64,000 bases of DNA from Congeria kusceri (GCA_027627225.1 JAPFQT010000166.1:372001-436000); one strand, 5' to 3'; positions 36,131-47,525 are shown, numbered from the stretch's first letter. Notes: generated by a model from the letters alone, not told the origin. Translations and numbers: made by a program.

Positions 36131-36606
36131 GGTTACAGTATACTAAATATTTCAGGTGTGCAATGCTATACTCTCTAAATAAATCAACACCATTTATTTG
36201 AAGACACAATTTTCTGTATAGTCACTTGCCATGACTTTATTTTTGAATATTTCTTTGTACGTGTGGTAGGAAAAACATTGTTGTGTACTAAAAATTCACT
36301 GTTTCGCTTGAAGGTTGGAGACTACATGACGAGACTTTGACAGTTGGCAGTATACCTTCAACTGGAGAGTAGCCGGTAAAAAGATGGCCGTAAAACAGTG
36401 AACTTTGATTCGCGTCGAGTTCTTTCTTACATATCACATGACCTATCTTTTTTATTGTCTAAATCAATTCGGCTCGGAATGCTCTTTAAGAAAAGGTATG
36501 GTTATGAGGGTCTCTACGCGCAAAATGTTGAGTTTATTTTTTGTTGAATTTATTGCTTTTACATTGAATTTGTTAAGGAAATCTTTTAGTATATTGTGAC
36601 CTAAAC
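36131..36606. repeat. 477-bp direct repeat, right copy
   Basis: Same orientation as 32335-32811, two differences in total. Together they enclose 3.3 kb with the nuclease and transposase-like genes. The short bases CGTT lie just outside both outer edges (32329-32332 and 36607-36610) and could be a 4-bp target duplication. Confidence 0.92.
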
Positions 36607-36791
36607 CGTTTGTTATGGTGCTTAAGTAAATCTGATCCCCGAAAATTACTCCCATAAACAACACGAAAACAAATTCGATGGCAGTTCATTTAGGGGAAAT
36701 TTTGGCCTGAAATGCGGGAAAAATATATACTTTTTAATTGGGGGGAATGATGCCAAATTTCGGCATCAAAAAACAGAGATCGAGACCCCTG

Positions 36792-37934
36792 ACAATACAT
36801 TATAAAAGAGCAAGAATTCAGTATTTTCGGTCGTTTATATTATCCATGAAAATGACTGCTAAATACTATGGAAGTATAAAACATTTGGTTAAATGACCAG
36901 ACTGCCACCTGTGGTTTTAGGGCACTTAGAATCAAACTTGACACCATGTTGCTAGTTAGTAACTGTCTGGGCAGTATCTGGTCACAATGAGATAATGGGT
37001 TTGTGCTCGAACAAAGGGGCAGTTAAACGCCGGATTAAATACCTAATACGTAAAGCCTATTTGGCATGATCCATTATAGTTGCTTTACATCTTTATTTGC
37101 TTTAGTGCCCTGTATTCTGGAATAAGTTAACATAAATGGATATTTTATTTTGAATTTTATTTTGTCACGAACAACAACTTTGTCTTGTATGAGTGTTGCA
37201 TACATGGATATTGGGCACAATGAATTTATTTCTTTTAATTGCATCATTAGTAAACAATAATTATAAAAAGAAACGATTCATACTGTAATGCAATATATCT
37301 TATCATAGCATTATTATGTGCCAACATGTTTTAAAACATTTAATTATTGTGAAAATTAACTAATGTTTTTTCAACACTCTCTATATATGCCAATGTTATG
37401 CCCACAACCTTTTGACAACCAGCGGGCGGAGTCAAAACATAACAGGGGCGCGTGATGTCACTCGTCAACGTTCCTATAGAAAAATCATCAATTTGTTAAA
37501 AAATCAAGTAAATATTGACGAGGGAGGTGGGGTTCGTCAAAAAATACCTATTTTTCCACCACCAGATAACAATTTCATGCAATTAGTACTGGAAAAATGT
37601 GGTTAAACATATGAAGACATTACAAATATGTCACCGGAAATCACGATTAAACACGATATCGCGAGAGTCATGGTTATTGGCAACCCATGTATATTGACAA
37701 AATGCCTTCCAAAAAGACGGAAGCTTATTGCGTAATACGATTTCTGAAACATATTTTAGCTTCATTACCAAAATATACATGAAATTATGAATGAAAACAT
37801 TCTTTTATTAACAACAGAATATAGAGAAAGTAATATTTACTCACCTTGTTGTGTTGAAACAGGCGTTTATTCCAATGTAATATTTACAATACGGTAGAAG
37901 ACAAAAACAAAATGGCGTCTTTGATTGTGGTTGC
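36792..37934. pseudogene. possible decayed ORF in the tail of the composite insertion
   Basis: A plus-strand frame opens near 37412 (MTTSGRSQNITGARDVTR), reads PIFPPPDNNFMQLVLEKC, meets one TAA at about 37604, and stays open to about 37737 (YEDITNMSPEITIKHDIARV). Base composition is less AT-rich here than around it, which suggests old coding sequence. I do not recognise the family. The remainder of the interval, 36792-37400 and 37740-37934, holds nothing I can identify. Confidence 0.25.
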
Positions 37935-38216
37935 TAATATACAATTATGTTGCCATCACAAAATACCAGAGTCTGAGAAAACTACATATTTTCTCCAATT
38001 AATACAATATTCGACAAAGGCACCGTTCAATGGCGAACTAGACTAAAATCCCAATAATACATTTACATGATTTAAATACAACATACCTTCGTAAAACTGA
38101 TATAAATTACTAAATAGACTGTCACTAAAATGGCTGAAATCGTGATGAATGCTCTGCTTGATCGACTAAATTATCGATAGGTTACACTCAACTATAAAAT
38201 GTTCAACCGGTTACAT
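37935..38216 (-). repeat. 5' LTR, part B (upstream, U3-side half)
   Basis: It matches 17105-17401 of the 3' LTR. On the element strand it begins ATGTAACCGG, consistent with the ATGT start of the 3' LTR. GTCGA follows outside at 38217-38221. Confidence 0.85.
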
Positions 38217-38291
38217 GTCGATGAATGACAACCGCTCACAAACACGCACAACACACACGATATATAGACCGGACGTGATATATAGAGAATA

Positions 38292-38389
38292 ACAGGTTAC
38301 TGTCTGGTCTTGTGTAATATATCAGGTGAGGCTTAGAATAATATAACAGCGAGGCTTCATATATTACACAAGACCAGGCAGTAACCTGC
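38292..38389. mobile_element. 98-bp foldback (hairpin) element
   Basis: ACAGGTTACTGTCTGGTCTT at 38292 pairs with AAGACCAGGCAGTAACCTGC ending at 38389; the stem extends about 31 bp per arm through TGTGTAATATAT with two mismatches, leaving a loop of about 35 bp. Non-coding and of MITE type. Confidence 0.65.
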
Positions 38390-38399
38390 TTTTCTAATT

Positions 38400-39380
38400 A
38401 GCATACCACGGATTTCTAAAAAAAATACAACAAACGAGCTAAAGAAATATATTTAAAATATAAGAACAGCGCTGATTTTGATGAGCCGGCATTTACACGT
38501 TGACTTGCCATGTAGTTATGGATTTCTAAACGTTGATTGGATAATACCTAATTAACATTTCGTAATGATCAATGAACTGTTGTCACTACGAATACATAGA
38601 TAACGCACCCGTAAATTCAATTAATACTTAAATCTAATTATGTGGTCCCCGTTGTTTATCCTTTTATTGTATTGAGTATTAAAAAAATCTGCAAAATATG
38701 CGAACAAGTGTACAATTTTGTTATTATCTGTCAAGACTCTTCTCATCTCTGAAGAGTTAAGTCACCTCCAATAATGTACGCAGTAACTAAACCAATACCG
38801 ATATCGTCGTTTAACCTGATCGTTTTAAACGGTGTCGCAATTAGTCCATGATATGATCGGCAGTGGCGTAGCTTGGGTATAAAGATGTATATGATCAGGA
38901 AGCACATTTGAATTTTAATAACAGTATTTTTTTTTTATCTATGCATGGTCTCAAACAACGAATTTAGGTTGAAACCAGATATTAGAAAGTAAAATTACAT
39001 AACCCTGCTTTTTGTTCATTACATGTGTGACATATTGATGCAATCATTACGCAGTGAAGTTTCAACATAACCGACAAAGATTCCCCCTCACCCCCTACCC
39101 TTCCCTTGCGTCATTTTTTTATATTGTTTATCTTTGTAAAAAATATATAGGCGGATGACTATAGTGCCGTAAGAAAGCTGCCCTACTGTATTCCGATAAC
39201 TGGATAAAATTGACCCATTCTTCAGCATATTGATCTTACATTTCCAAATTATAAAGTATTGATGATCGACCTTTGCTTCAGTAATTATACAGCTCTTTAT
39301 AATAGGTCAATATAACTTGAGGAAACCAACTTTTCACATTTATGAGTTAAATACGCTAATGTAGTGAAATCGGAAAGCAC
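38400..39380. other. gene-poor stretch
   Basis: No gene or structured repeat recognised. Ordinary AT-rich intergenic sequence. Confidence 0.4.
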
Positions 39381-39384
39381 AAAC

Positions 39385-40920
39385 GAGGTTCCGATAATAG
39401 TTCTTGCTACGATTTCGTCGGTGGGAGATGTTGTTTCCGAGATCTTGACTATCACTGTAGCGATTTTAATAAAAGATTGTGTTCATCATGCATAATTGAT
39501 GTTCATAACATGGTTGATTTGTTGAGATACGAAATTGCATACATTGACGCTTCAAACCGAAAAAGCGGAGAAACTATTTATGACCAACATGCCATGGCTT
39601 ACTAGTTGTTCTACCTGGACCACACTTGTAACTGCTGTGCAAAATGTGTAGTGGAAGATCATCGACACTGCGATCCAAAGCGTATGCTCCCTTTGGACGA
39701 ATGATATACACTGTGCTTAGAAGAACTAAAGACCGATGCCACCACGTTGCGTGAACAATATGACAAACGACTGGAAGTAGTAAACGAACCGTCCAAAACT
39801 ATTCCTGTTCAGATTGACTCAATGAAAGACAGTGACCTAAAACTGTTTGATGAACTGCGAGTTCGTGAGACAGCTAATCTTAAAGGCGTAGAAAAGGAGT
39901 TGACAGAGGAAACTCATCCCAAAACGAAATTTTGTAATGACATTAAAAGCGATATCGATATAGCATCACAGATTTGGAGAGGAAAATGGAAAACAACGCC
40001 AGCAAACAAAATGTGATACTGGCCAACAATTTACAGTCATACAAGAATAAAATAGGTGAGCACAAAAGTTTGAATTTTGAGGATAAAATTTCAATGAAAT
40101 TCGATGATTCTGTTGAGAAACTGCTTTACTCTAGAAACATTGGAGAGTTACATACTGACAAAAGGTATCCGCACAAGAAAATAAAGTGGCAAAAATACTG
40201 AAAAACTTGTTTTGAGACAAAATAATTATGACGACCTAACACAGCGCTATTGCAAATTGGAATTCGTCAATGACATGCAAATAGCTGCAATCGATTCCAT
40301 GAATCGAAATATTGTAATCTTCTCTACCAAACTGACAATACAAGGCACATTCAAGTTCTGGAATATGATACCTTTCAGTATGGCTGTTATGTCTAAAAAT
40401 ACGATTGCTGTAACAAGTGAAATGGACAAAATTGAAATACTGAGTTTTAGAACAGATAATACAATTACGTCTAAACGATCGATGAATGTTGTGTCGCAAT
40501 ATACCTCCGCGACGAACATAAATGAGGAAGTTATGTGTTGTACCGCGAAGATAAGAGATTGATCCGAATGCTTTCACCGAGTGGGGAAGAAAAGGACTTC
40601 GTTCCAAGACTTCCTGAACGGGTTTATAAGCCAGGCGAAAACGACATTGTGTTTTTACAAAGCAAACACATATTAGTGATAACGGAAAATTACAATAACG
40701 TGGTCACCTTATGGGACATCAAAGGCAAACATCCTCCCGTCAGGATTTCACATGAAGAGCTGAAATTGCCTCGAGGCATTAGTATCGGGACCAACGACTG
40801 AATGAATGTGTGCAGTGAGAAGACTGGATCCATCGTGCAGATAAGTGCCGACGGGACAAATAATATCGAGAAGTGCACATATATAGCACTAAGTAAACTA
40901 AAACGTAATGCAACTTATGC
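39385..40920 (+). pseudogene. TRIM-like (B-box, coiled coil, beta-propeller-like) pseudogene
   Basis: A chain of plus-strand fragments in shifting frames reads as one gene without introns. A Cys/His-rich part (YHCSDFNKRLCSSCI near 39445) is followed by a B-box type zinc finger (DHTCNCCAKCVVEDHRHC near 39620), a coiled coil (TLREQYDKRLEVVNEP, then KGVEKELTEET; about 39750-40010), then beta-strand-rich repeats (GTFKFWNMIPFSMAVMSKN near 40350; LVITENYNNVVTLWDIKG near 40680; VQISADGTNN near 40840) like the C-terminal propeller of bivalve TRIM56/TRIM71-like proteins. Stops or frame changes occur near 39602, 39703, 40015, 40200, 40560 and 40800. TRIM proteins are E3 ubiquitin ligases, often in immunity; the RING is not visible. 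The lack of introns fits a retrocopy, but many bivalve TRIMs are naturally single-exon. Confidence 0.65.
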
Positions 40921-40929
40921 AAGTGTTCG

Positions 40930-41530
40930 TTCAGGAACGCATTTTGCATTTTTCAAAATTTTCTGATGTGATATCCACAAATGATACTCTGTTTATTATA
41001 TTGCTAAATATTCAACGCTTTAATTTTGCTTTTGCTTAAGTTCTTGGTAGTAGTTGTGTTTATATGTATGAAAAAGTCATTATCATTCAAGAAGAAACAT
41101 AGTAAACTTCAGTGGACCACATAATTAATATCGTTATATCCGAAAATAAGTACATCCGTAATTAGACTCCAATAACATGGAAAAACACTTATATTTTCAT
41201 ACACAAGTGGCATAGCAGATCTATTGACTCAGGAAGTGACCACGAGAAAGGAAACCGTCGATAGATAAGAAATATCAAAGACGATATAGTCATCACAGGA
41301 ACGCTGATAGAAATAAAATAAAATACGCAGTTGTATTACGTTGTTAATTATATGGTTATTTGAAACTTCTTTGATATTTTTTATAAAGGACTTTTCGAAG
41401 AAATTTGCTGTTTGCAAGTTCATGTGTAAAGTAAGTTCAGTATCTCTTATATGATCCACATGTATACAATTATTTTTAACAAAATTTCGGTTATTAGAAA
41501 TGGGAATGTCGTTTTTTGGGTGGGCGGGTT
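40930..41530. other. gene-poor stretch
   Basis: Nothing recognised between the TRIM relic and the long-unit repeats. Confidence 0.4.
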
Positions 41531-41534
41531 GGTG

Positions 41535-42480
41535 ACGTCAACATTTTGTTTGCGCTTTATAACTCGAGAACGAATTAAGTTATTGTAATGATACATCATA
41601 TATAGATACACTATAGCGAGACCTCGCTTGGTATTGCATATAGGTTGGTGGGGTGAATGTCAAGGTCACCGTTACTAAAAATAAAAAAATGTTTCCGCTC
41701 AATAAATTGATAACACATTGAGAAATTGTAATGAAACTTCATACATAGATTATATGTATTATATTGAGACCTCGCTTGAGATTGCGTATGGGGTGTATGG
41801 GGTCAACGTCAAGGTCACTATTGCTATAAATAGAAAAATGGTTTTCGCTGAATAACTTGAGAACACATTGAGATATTGTAATGAAACTTCATATGTAGAT
41901 ACCTTATAACTAGACCTCGCTTGCGATCGCATTTGGAATGGGTAGGGTCAACGTCAATGTCACCATTACTTAAAGTAGAAAAACGGTTTCCACTCATTAC
42001 ATTTTGAATGAATGTAGGTATTTTATTGAAACTTCATGTAGATACCTTATATTGAGACCTCGCTGGGAATTGCATATGGGGTGGTGGGGTCAAGGTCAAG
42101 GTCACAATTGCTAAAAATAAAACAAACGGTTTACGATTTTCAGCTCAAGAACGAATTGAGATATAGTAATGTTACTTGAAATGTAGATACCTTATATTGA
42201 AACCTCACTTGGGATTGCATATGGGATAGGTAGGTGTCAAGGTTACTGTTATTTATAGAAAAAGGTGGCGGCCCAATAACGCAAGAATTATTTGAGCTAT
42301 TGTAATACAACTTCATATAGAGATACATTATAGCAAGCCTTTGCATGGGGTTGCATATTGTTTTGGTGGGGTCAAGATCAAGAGACGCCGCTTGGTATTA
42401 ATTAGGGGATGGATGAGGTCAATGTAACCAGTACTTGCATTCTGCTTAATAACTCAGTAGTGGATGGAGCTATTGTTATT
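41535..42480. repeat. degenerate ~145-bp tandem repeat, about 6 copies
   Basis: GAGACCTCGCTTGGGATTGC-like blocks recur near 41620, 41766, 41906, 42052, 42197 and 42330, each followed by a GGTGGGGTCAAGGTCAAGGTC segment, AAAAATAGAAAAACGGTTT, a CTCAATAACT.GAGAACA segment and TTGTAATGAAACTTCATA. Spacing is 133-148 bp. This resembles a dispersed repeat I associate with bivalve intergenic DNA. It is non-coding. Confidence 0.75.
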
Positions 42481-44832
42481 CCGGTAAAACATTTTTACTT
42501 ACATAAACAAACTTCTGTTCAGGGTCAGTTCTCTGCAATGTCCTAATTAACAACTAAAAAACCAATTTCTTAACTTAAGTTGTACTTAAGTGTGAATCCT
42601 AGCCTTAGCTTTATGACCTTCACCTTGCATCCAGAACTTTGTTTATTATTGTGCTGACTTTTATGCATTTTGTTCGAAAATTTTATTTTTCGTGGACTTT
42701 TCACGTTTCATTTTGTTTTTGCGTTTGCGATTGTAAATACTTGATATTAATGTTATTGCTCAGATTTGCTATATGTACTGCTGTGTTTTATAAAATTAGA
42801 TGACAATTAATTTAAATGTTTTGTAGTTCTTTTGGCTAGTGCTACTAATTAGTAAAATATAATAGCTTTCTATGAATTCATTTGTTAAAGTAAATGTATT
42901 TGTATATGCCTATATATTTTAAGTTTAGTTCAAATATTGTGTACCGCATTAAAGCTTATTTTAAATATTGTTTATCAAGTATTTGATTGAAAATGCAATG
43001 TTGTACAAAATCGAATAAGTTATGTTCAAAGGTGAAAGTGACAAACAATCTTAACGATACACTGTTTTAATGTTTAATGGACTCACTATAACATATTAAA
43101 ACCTAAGCATCAATGATCCAATGCTTTTCAAATATTGTCAATTGTCATTTGGAACGACGCGTGATTGAGACACTAGATATGCGATTAGAATCCTCATGCT
43201 TTAATCTGATTCTACATTTACATTAATATTCACAAACATAAATACCACTAAAGTTGTATACAGGTATTAATGAATCGATATTTTAATATTAGAACAAATT
43301 ATTGAATAGCAGAAGATCGATCGATGTTCGTGTATGAAAAATAGGTAAGGTTATGTATGGAGAGGTATTTAGGCAAAACTTACATTGGTGTTTCAACATG
43401 CTTGCTGATATGGTCATTGTGTTAGCTGGCGCAGATTTTGTGTTTGATGACACTTTCATTTTGCTTGATGACGATGTCATATATCCAGCTGACAATGCCA
43501 TCATGCATATTGATATATACTGATTGATCGCTGTTAGTGGCGTACTTATATTATGGGCAAACCAATGACACCATGATGTGTGAACTATTTATATCAATGT
43601 GAATAACACGCGGTTGAACCATTTAAAACTGAAGACGAATTTAATTTGCAAGCAAACATTAAGCAATAAGCAATATAGAACAGCCTAAATACGACGTAAA
43701 CGAAACGAAACGATAGATAACGGTACTTTACGAAAAATATGTTTAACATAGGTTTGTATATGTCATTTATACCTTTCTCACTGAAACTTAAATTCGTCAA
43801 AACAATTTGGCTTTATTTATAAAACACATTTATTTAACATTTGACCACGATTAGATAATGGTTAAGTAAGTTCTCCACTGTCTTTTGATTCTTTATATAT
43901 AATTATAATTTAAATAAGTAAAATAATAAGTGAGCAATTGTAAAGGGATACGTGCGATCAGGCCAAAACAAATGATTGTTGGTTTCCGCTTACGTCTCCA
44001 AAAAGTATATGCGGAGGTAAAAGGTAATATATATTTTTTAACGTGTTTTTCTTCGCGGCAGATTCTCCACACAGTTTAGGTATATATGACTGCATGTAAA
44101 ATGTTTTAATTGCCTTCAATCAAAGAAACTTTACCGTACGGTATGTAATTTACCAAGAGCGTCTTTTTCACGCAGACTTCGAAAAGTTTGCTAGTTACCG
44201 AAAAGCTGCATATTAGCGGAAACTGTTCTTTTTACAACATTGTGTTATGATCGATAGGCAAAAACATACACTTTTACAGTTCGGATGAGCGGAAACCAAC
44301 AACATTATTATATATATATACGCCTCACACAACGTTTGATCTCAACCATCTCAACGTTTAGGTTTAAGAAATATGTTATTGTTTATTGGACTTTTCGCGC
44401 CATTTCTCCAGACGAGTTCGTTAACCCAATAATCCACTTGAGCATAACAACCAATCGATAGCTAATGACAAAATATACATGTGTGTTAAATTTCATTTGA
44501 AACAATTGAATATGTTTAGAGATATTATAAAATGAAGAGTGGCGGTTTAGCAATTTGTCCAAGCATATTTTATTTTAGTCCAAATTCACCAGAAAGTAAA
44601 ATTGTGAAATATTTATTTCAGTCCTGGCCGGTTCGCCAGGAAGTTTCCCAACGATGATCCTGAAGGAGCAAGCTGTGGAAAACTAATATGACTGGAAAGT
44701 ATTGCCATTATACACGTTGTACATTATATAATTGTGATATAATTGTGATATAATTGTGATACAAATTTTGCTAGTATTGTGTTTGGAACCTCTTTGATGG
44801 TTGATCAAACTTGAACCATTATGTCGTTTGTT
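42481..44832. other. gene-poor AT-rich stretch
   Basis: Several short open frames (71 codons or fewer) without motifs. I recognise no gene or repeat beyond a short TA run near 44310. Confidence 0.4.
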
Positions 44833-45037
44833 TGTGAATCTGAGCTCGTAAATCAGTTGCAATGGCCTGTCTTTGTGAATCTGAGCTCGTAAATCTGTTG
44901 CAATGGCCTGTCTTTGTGAATCTGAGCTCGTAAATCTGCTGCAATGGCCTGTCTTTGTGAATCTGAGCTCGTAAATCTGTTGCAATGGCCTGTCTTTATT
45001 AATCTGAGCTCGTAAATCTGTTGCAATGGCCTGTCTT
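44833..45037. repeat. 41-bp minisatellite, 5 copies
   Basis: GTGAATCTGAGCTCGTAAAT followed by CTGTTGCAATGGCCTGTCTTT repeats every 41 bp with very few changes. Confidence 0.9.
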
Positions 45038-47215
45038 CACCTGCAGGTATATGTATAATGTGGGCTTTTTCTTGGAAACTTCAATAATATAACTCGGAGA
45101 CGCAGGAGAACCGTAGAATCTTTTCAAATCGGTGGTGTGTTAGACATTAAATACGTACTTTTGTTACTTGTACATATTTAAAAAAATTCTTCACAGCATT
45201 AGTATTACTATAACTGACTAAAATATTATAAAATAATATATCATGCCCTTGATCTAAAACATAGTGTAATCATTGTTAATTATTATTGTTTTGTTTACAT
45301 ACTAAAATATAACAAATATCCAGATATGGTTATAGTTCTGTCCTGCATGTAATTCGGAAAATATTTCAGAACCTGTTCATGCAGTGTATGTATTCATATT
45401 GGAATCATAGCCTGAAGTTCTTTTTTTCTCATAAATCCGGCTTCCAATTGCAGAAACGATTTGCCAGATATTATTAACAATGCGTAGGCCGAATACGGAA
45501 TGACCAGATGCTAACGTTACTGGGCATACAGAAAAGAAATTCTGAAAACACAATGAATTATTGTGACTGTGTCGTTTGGTATACTTGAATGAAATGGTCC
45601 ATTTATTGCCCAAAGGGCCAATCAGCATATGTGCACAGAAGGCTGATCAGTGGACGAAATATGGTTTTCCTAATGATTATTCTTGTATTGCAGTGTTTTT
45701 TTTTAAATAAAAGAAAATAATAGTTTATACACAAAGTCATAAGACTTTGACTTTGTCTTAACTGCTAGGACATCAATATATGCGATAATTAATCAATACA
45801 GCCACTGAAGTTCATATTCAGTTTGTTCAAAACGACAGCTTAATTCATCCTTGGCCATATTTAAAACTCTCCCTATGAAACAAAATCTGTCCTTTAAATA
45901 TGAACTTGAGGGGTTTCCTGATGGTTCATGTCTTCATAGGTACATGTAGTAATAATCGTTTTAGTTTAATATTAAAAAACTATTTTATTTATACTAATTA
46001 TAACTATTAAACATATACAAAGTAGCTTTGTAATCCGGCCTTTTTATATCTCGTATTACGGCTTCTAACAGAGATGCACGTCGATGATCTGGGATTTGTA
46101 CGTAATGATGCTAGGTCTTAAAATCTTGTCTACAATAAGGGATTTAGCTGATAATTGTATTAACTTCATTTCATCGTGCCTCAGAAAAATACAATTCTGT
46201 TTCTCTGGTAAACATTAAACCATTGAGCAATTAAATTGTAATTCGATTGAATTAATATTCTCATTTATTACTATTTAATTTGAATTTCAATGCTATGAGG
46301 TTAAAGTTAATTTACAAGAGCGTATTTTGTGATTAATTATGGGCTAAATGTGAGGTTCGGCATGCTTTAAACCGATTTGAACCCATAATGCTCTGCATTG
46401 ACCGTTCCAAGAAGGTGACCCTCGTTTTAATCAATTTTATGTTTTGTGTTGTATTGTGTGTATTGTCCCGTATTGTATAGGCAATTGGTCACTTGTCTCA
46501 AATAAAGGAACAGCGAATGGTGATAAAGGTTTCTCTCCTGATGATGTCTCTGGAGTTTCATTATTCCTATATTCGATAGGCAACCAAATTGATAACTGCA
46601 AAAGTCAGTACATTACATCACACATACACTTTATTTACATTTGTTATAACGAAATTTATTTAGCACGTGAATTATATTTATGCTTTACAATGAACATGTA
46701 CTAAATTATTTTCCAACATGAAAAGATAAACACTAGTTATTAATTTAAAGGGACACTACACATCATAAAACACGATAACATTAATGTTATGTAATGGAAT
46801 AACTGTAAAATAATTACCACCAGAGTTAAAAGTATTTTGTGCATATATAATAATGTCACAATAATATATACGGTACATTGATATGTAGAGATATTTTTAT
46901 ATAGTGACCAAAACTCAAATTTACCGTATAAAAAACGTTAAAAACCCGACTCGATTATTCGAAACATTATACGTATCATGGTTGAATATAGTTGTACAAA
47001 GTGTTCGAAGTATACTTTAGTATATATGTGTTTACAATGTTTATAAGTATAATTTGTAAAATCTAGACTTTGTATACTAAGACAACTGCACGATATTTAT
47101 CTGTACTGGTTAATTATTCTGCATGCACGACCGTTCGCAATTTAATACTTTTAAATGGTAGTATTCATTTAAATTCAAAAGAAATTTCCAAACAATGCAA
47201 AGTTACTTTGATTTT
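45038..47215. other. gene-poor stretch with a short shared repeat
   Basis: No gene is seen. Bases 46497-46573 (AATAAAGGAACAGCGAATGG ... GGAGTTTCATTATTCCTATA) recur at 60447-60520 with few differences. Confidence 0.45.
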
Positions 47216-47250
47216 ATGTGACTGTTCAATCCTATAAGTTCGGCAATTTT

Positions 47251-47436
47251 CTCCGACAAGTCATTATTCCAATTACGGAAAACGAACCACCGCCACCTGC
47301 TGTCGTGATTCGCTTTGCAATTTTGTATCTCGCATTCCGCTTACTGCTTATGGCCTGTGGCCTGTTGATACTGCCAACTTGCATGTGGTTGGGTATTGCG
47401 TTCTCGGTGTTACGGAACAAACAAAAAACCTATTGG
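47251..47436 (+). CDS. possible orphan exon of a membrane protein (unrecognised)
   Basis: A 73-codon open stretch with balanced base use reads FGNFLRQVIIPITENEPPPP, then two hydrophobic runs (FAILYLAFRLLLMACGLLIL and MWLGIAFSVL) that could span a membrane, then NKQKTY. A plausible acceptor (TCCTATAAG at 47241) and donor (TATTG/GTGAGA at 47436) flank it. I know no matching family, and no neighbouring exon was found, so it may be a chance frame or a decayed gene piece. Confidence 0.25.
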
Positions 47437-47525
47437 TGAGAAGAGAAGCATGTTAGAATTTATAAGGAAGAAAGATAGCACTATAATTATAATTATATTA
47501 CATGTAATTATGATGGGTCATAATA

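Larger units (their letters stand above)
31704..36791. mobile_element. candidate DNA transposon carrying the His-Cys nuclease and transposase-like genes
   Basis: CAGGGATCCCTCTCTGGTTT at 31704 and the reverse complement of the segment ending at 36791 (CAGGGGTCTCGATCTCTG) form an imperfect inverted pair around the two-gene unit. Both ends also share a G-rich, AAATTT-containing subterminal region. I see no convincing target duplication outside them, so these could be the true ends, or the ends of a host element into which the direct-repeat unit was inserted. Confidence 0.4.
27620..37934. mobile_element. 10.3-kb composite insertion splitting the 5' LTR
   Basis: The LTR sequence is interrupted exactly here, with TAATATA present at both edges (27613-27619 and 37935-37941) but once in the intact LTR at 17105. 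That is the footprint of an insertion with a 7-bp target duplication. No long inverted terminal repeat links the two edges, so the class of the outermost element is unknown. It contains several smaller elements listed separately and may have grown by later nested insertions. Confidence 0.7.
16770..38216 (-). mobile_element. Ty3/gypsy LTR retrotransposon, degenerate, with nested insertion
   Basis: Direct LTRs (16770-17401 and a split copy at 27290-27619 plus 37935-38216) enclose gag, protease, reverse transcriptase, RNase H and integrase relics on the minus strand in Ty3/gypsy order. The outer ends are flanked by the same five bases, GTCGA, at 16765-16769 and 38217-38221, as expected for integrase-mediated target duplication. 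LTR divergence and multiple frame breaks show an inactive copy. Removing the 10.3-kb insertion leaves an element of about 11 kb, still inflated by the 80-bp and 44-bp arrays. I could not find a convincing tRNA primer-binding site next to the 5' LTR. Confidence 0.85.

Noticed and set aside
32335..36606. LTR retrotransposon explanation of the 477-bp direct repeats
   Set aside because: No reverse transcriptase, integrase or gag lies between them, no polypurine tract or primer site is visible, and the ends are GGTTAC/ACCTAAAC rather than TG/CA.
40236..40607. Minus-strand 90-123-codon frames
   Set aside because: Shadows of the TRIM-like relic on the plus strand.
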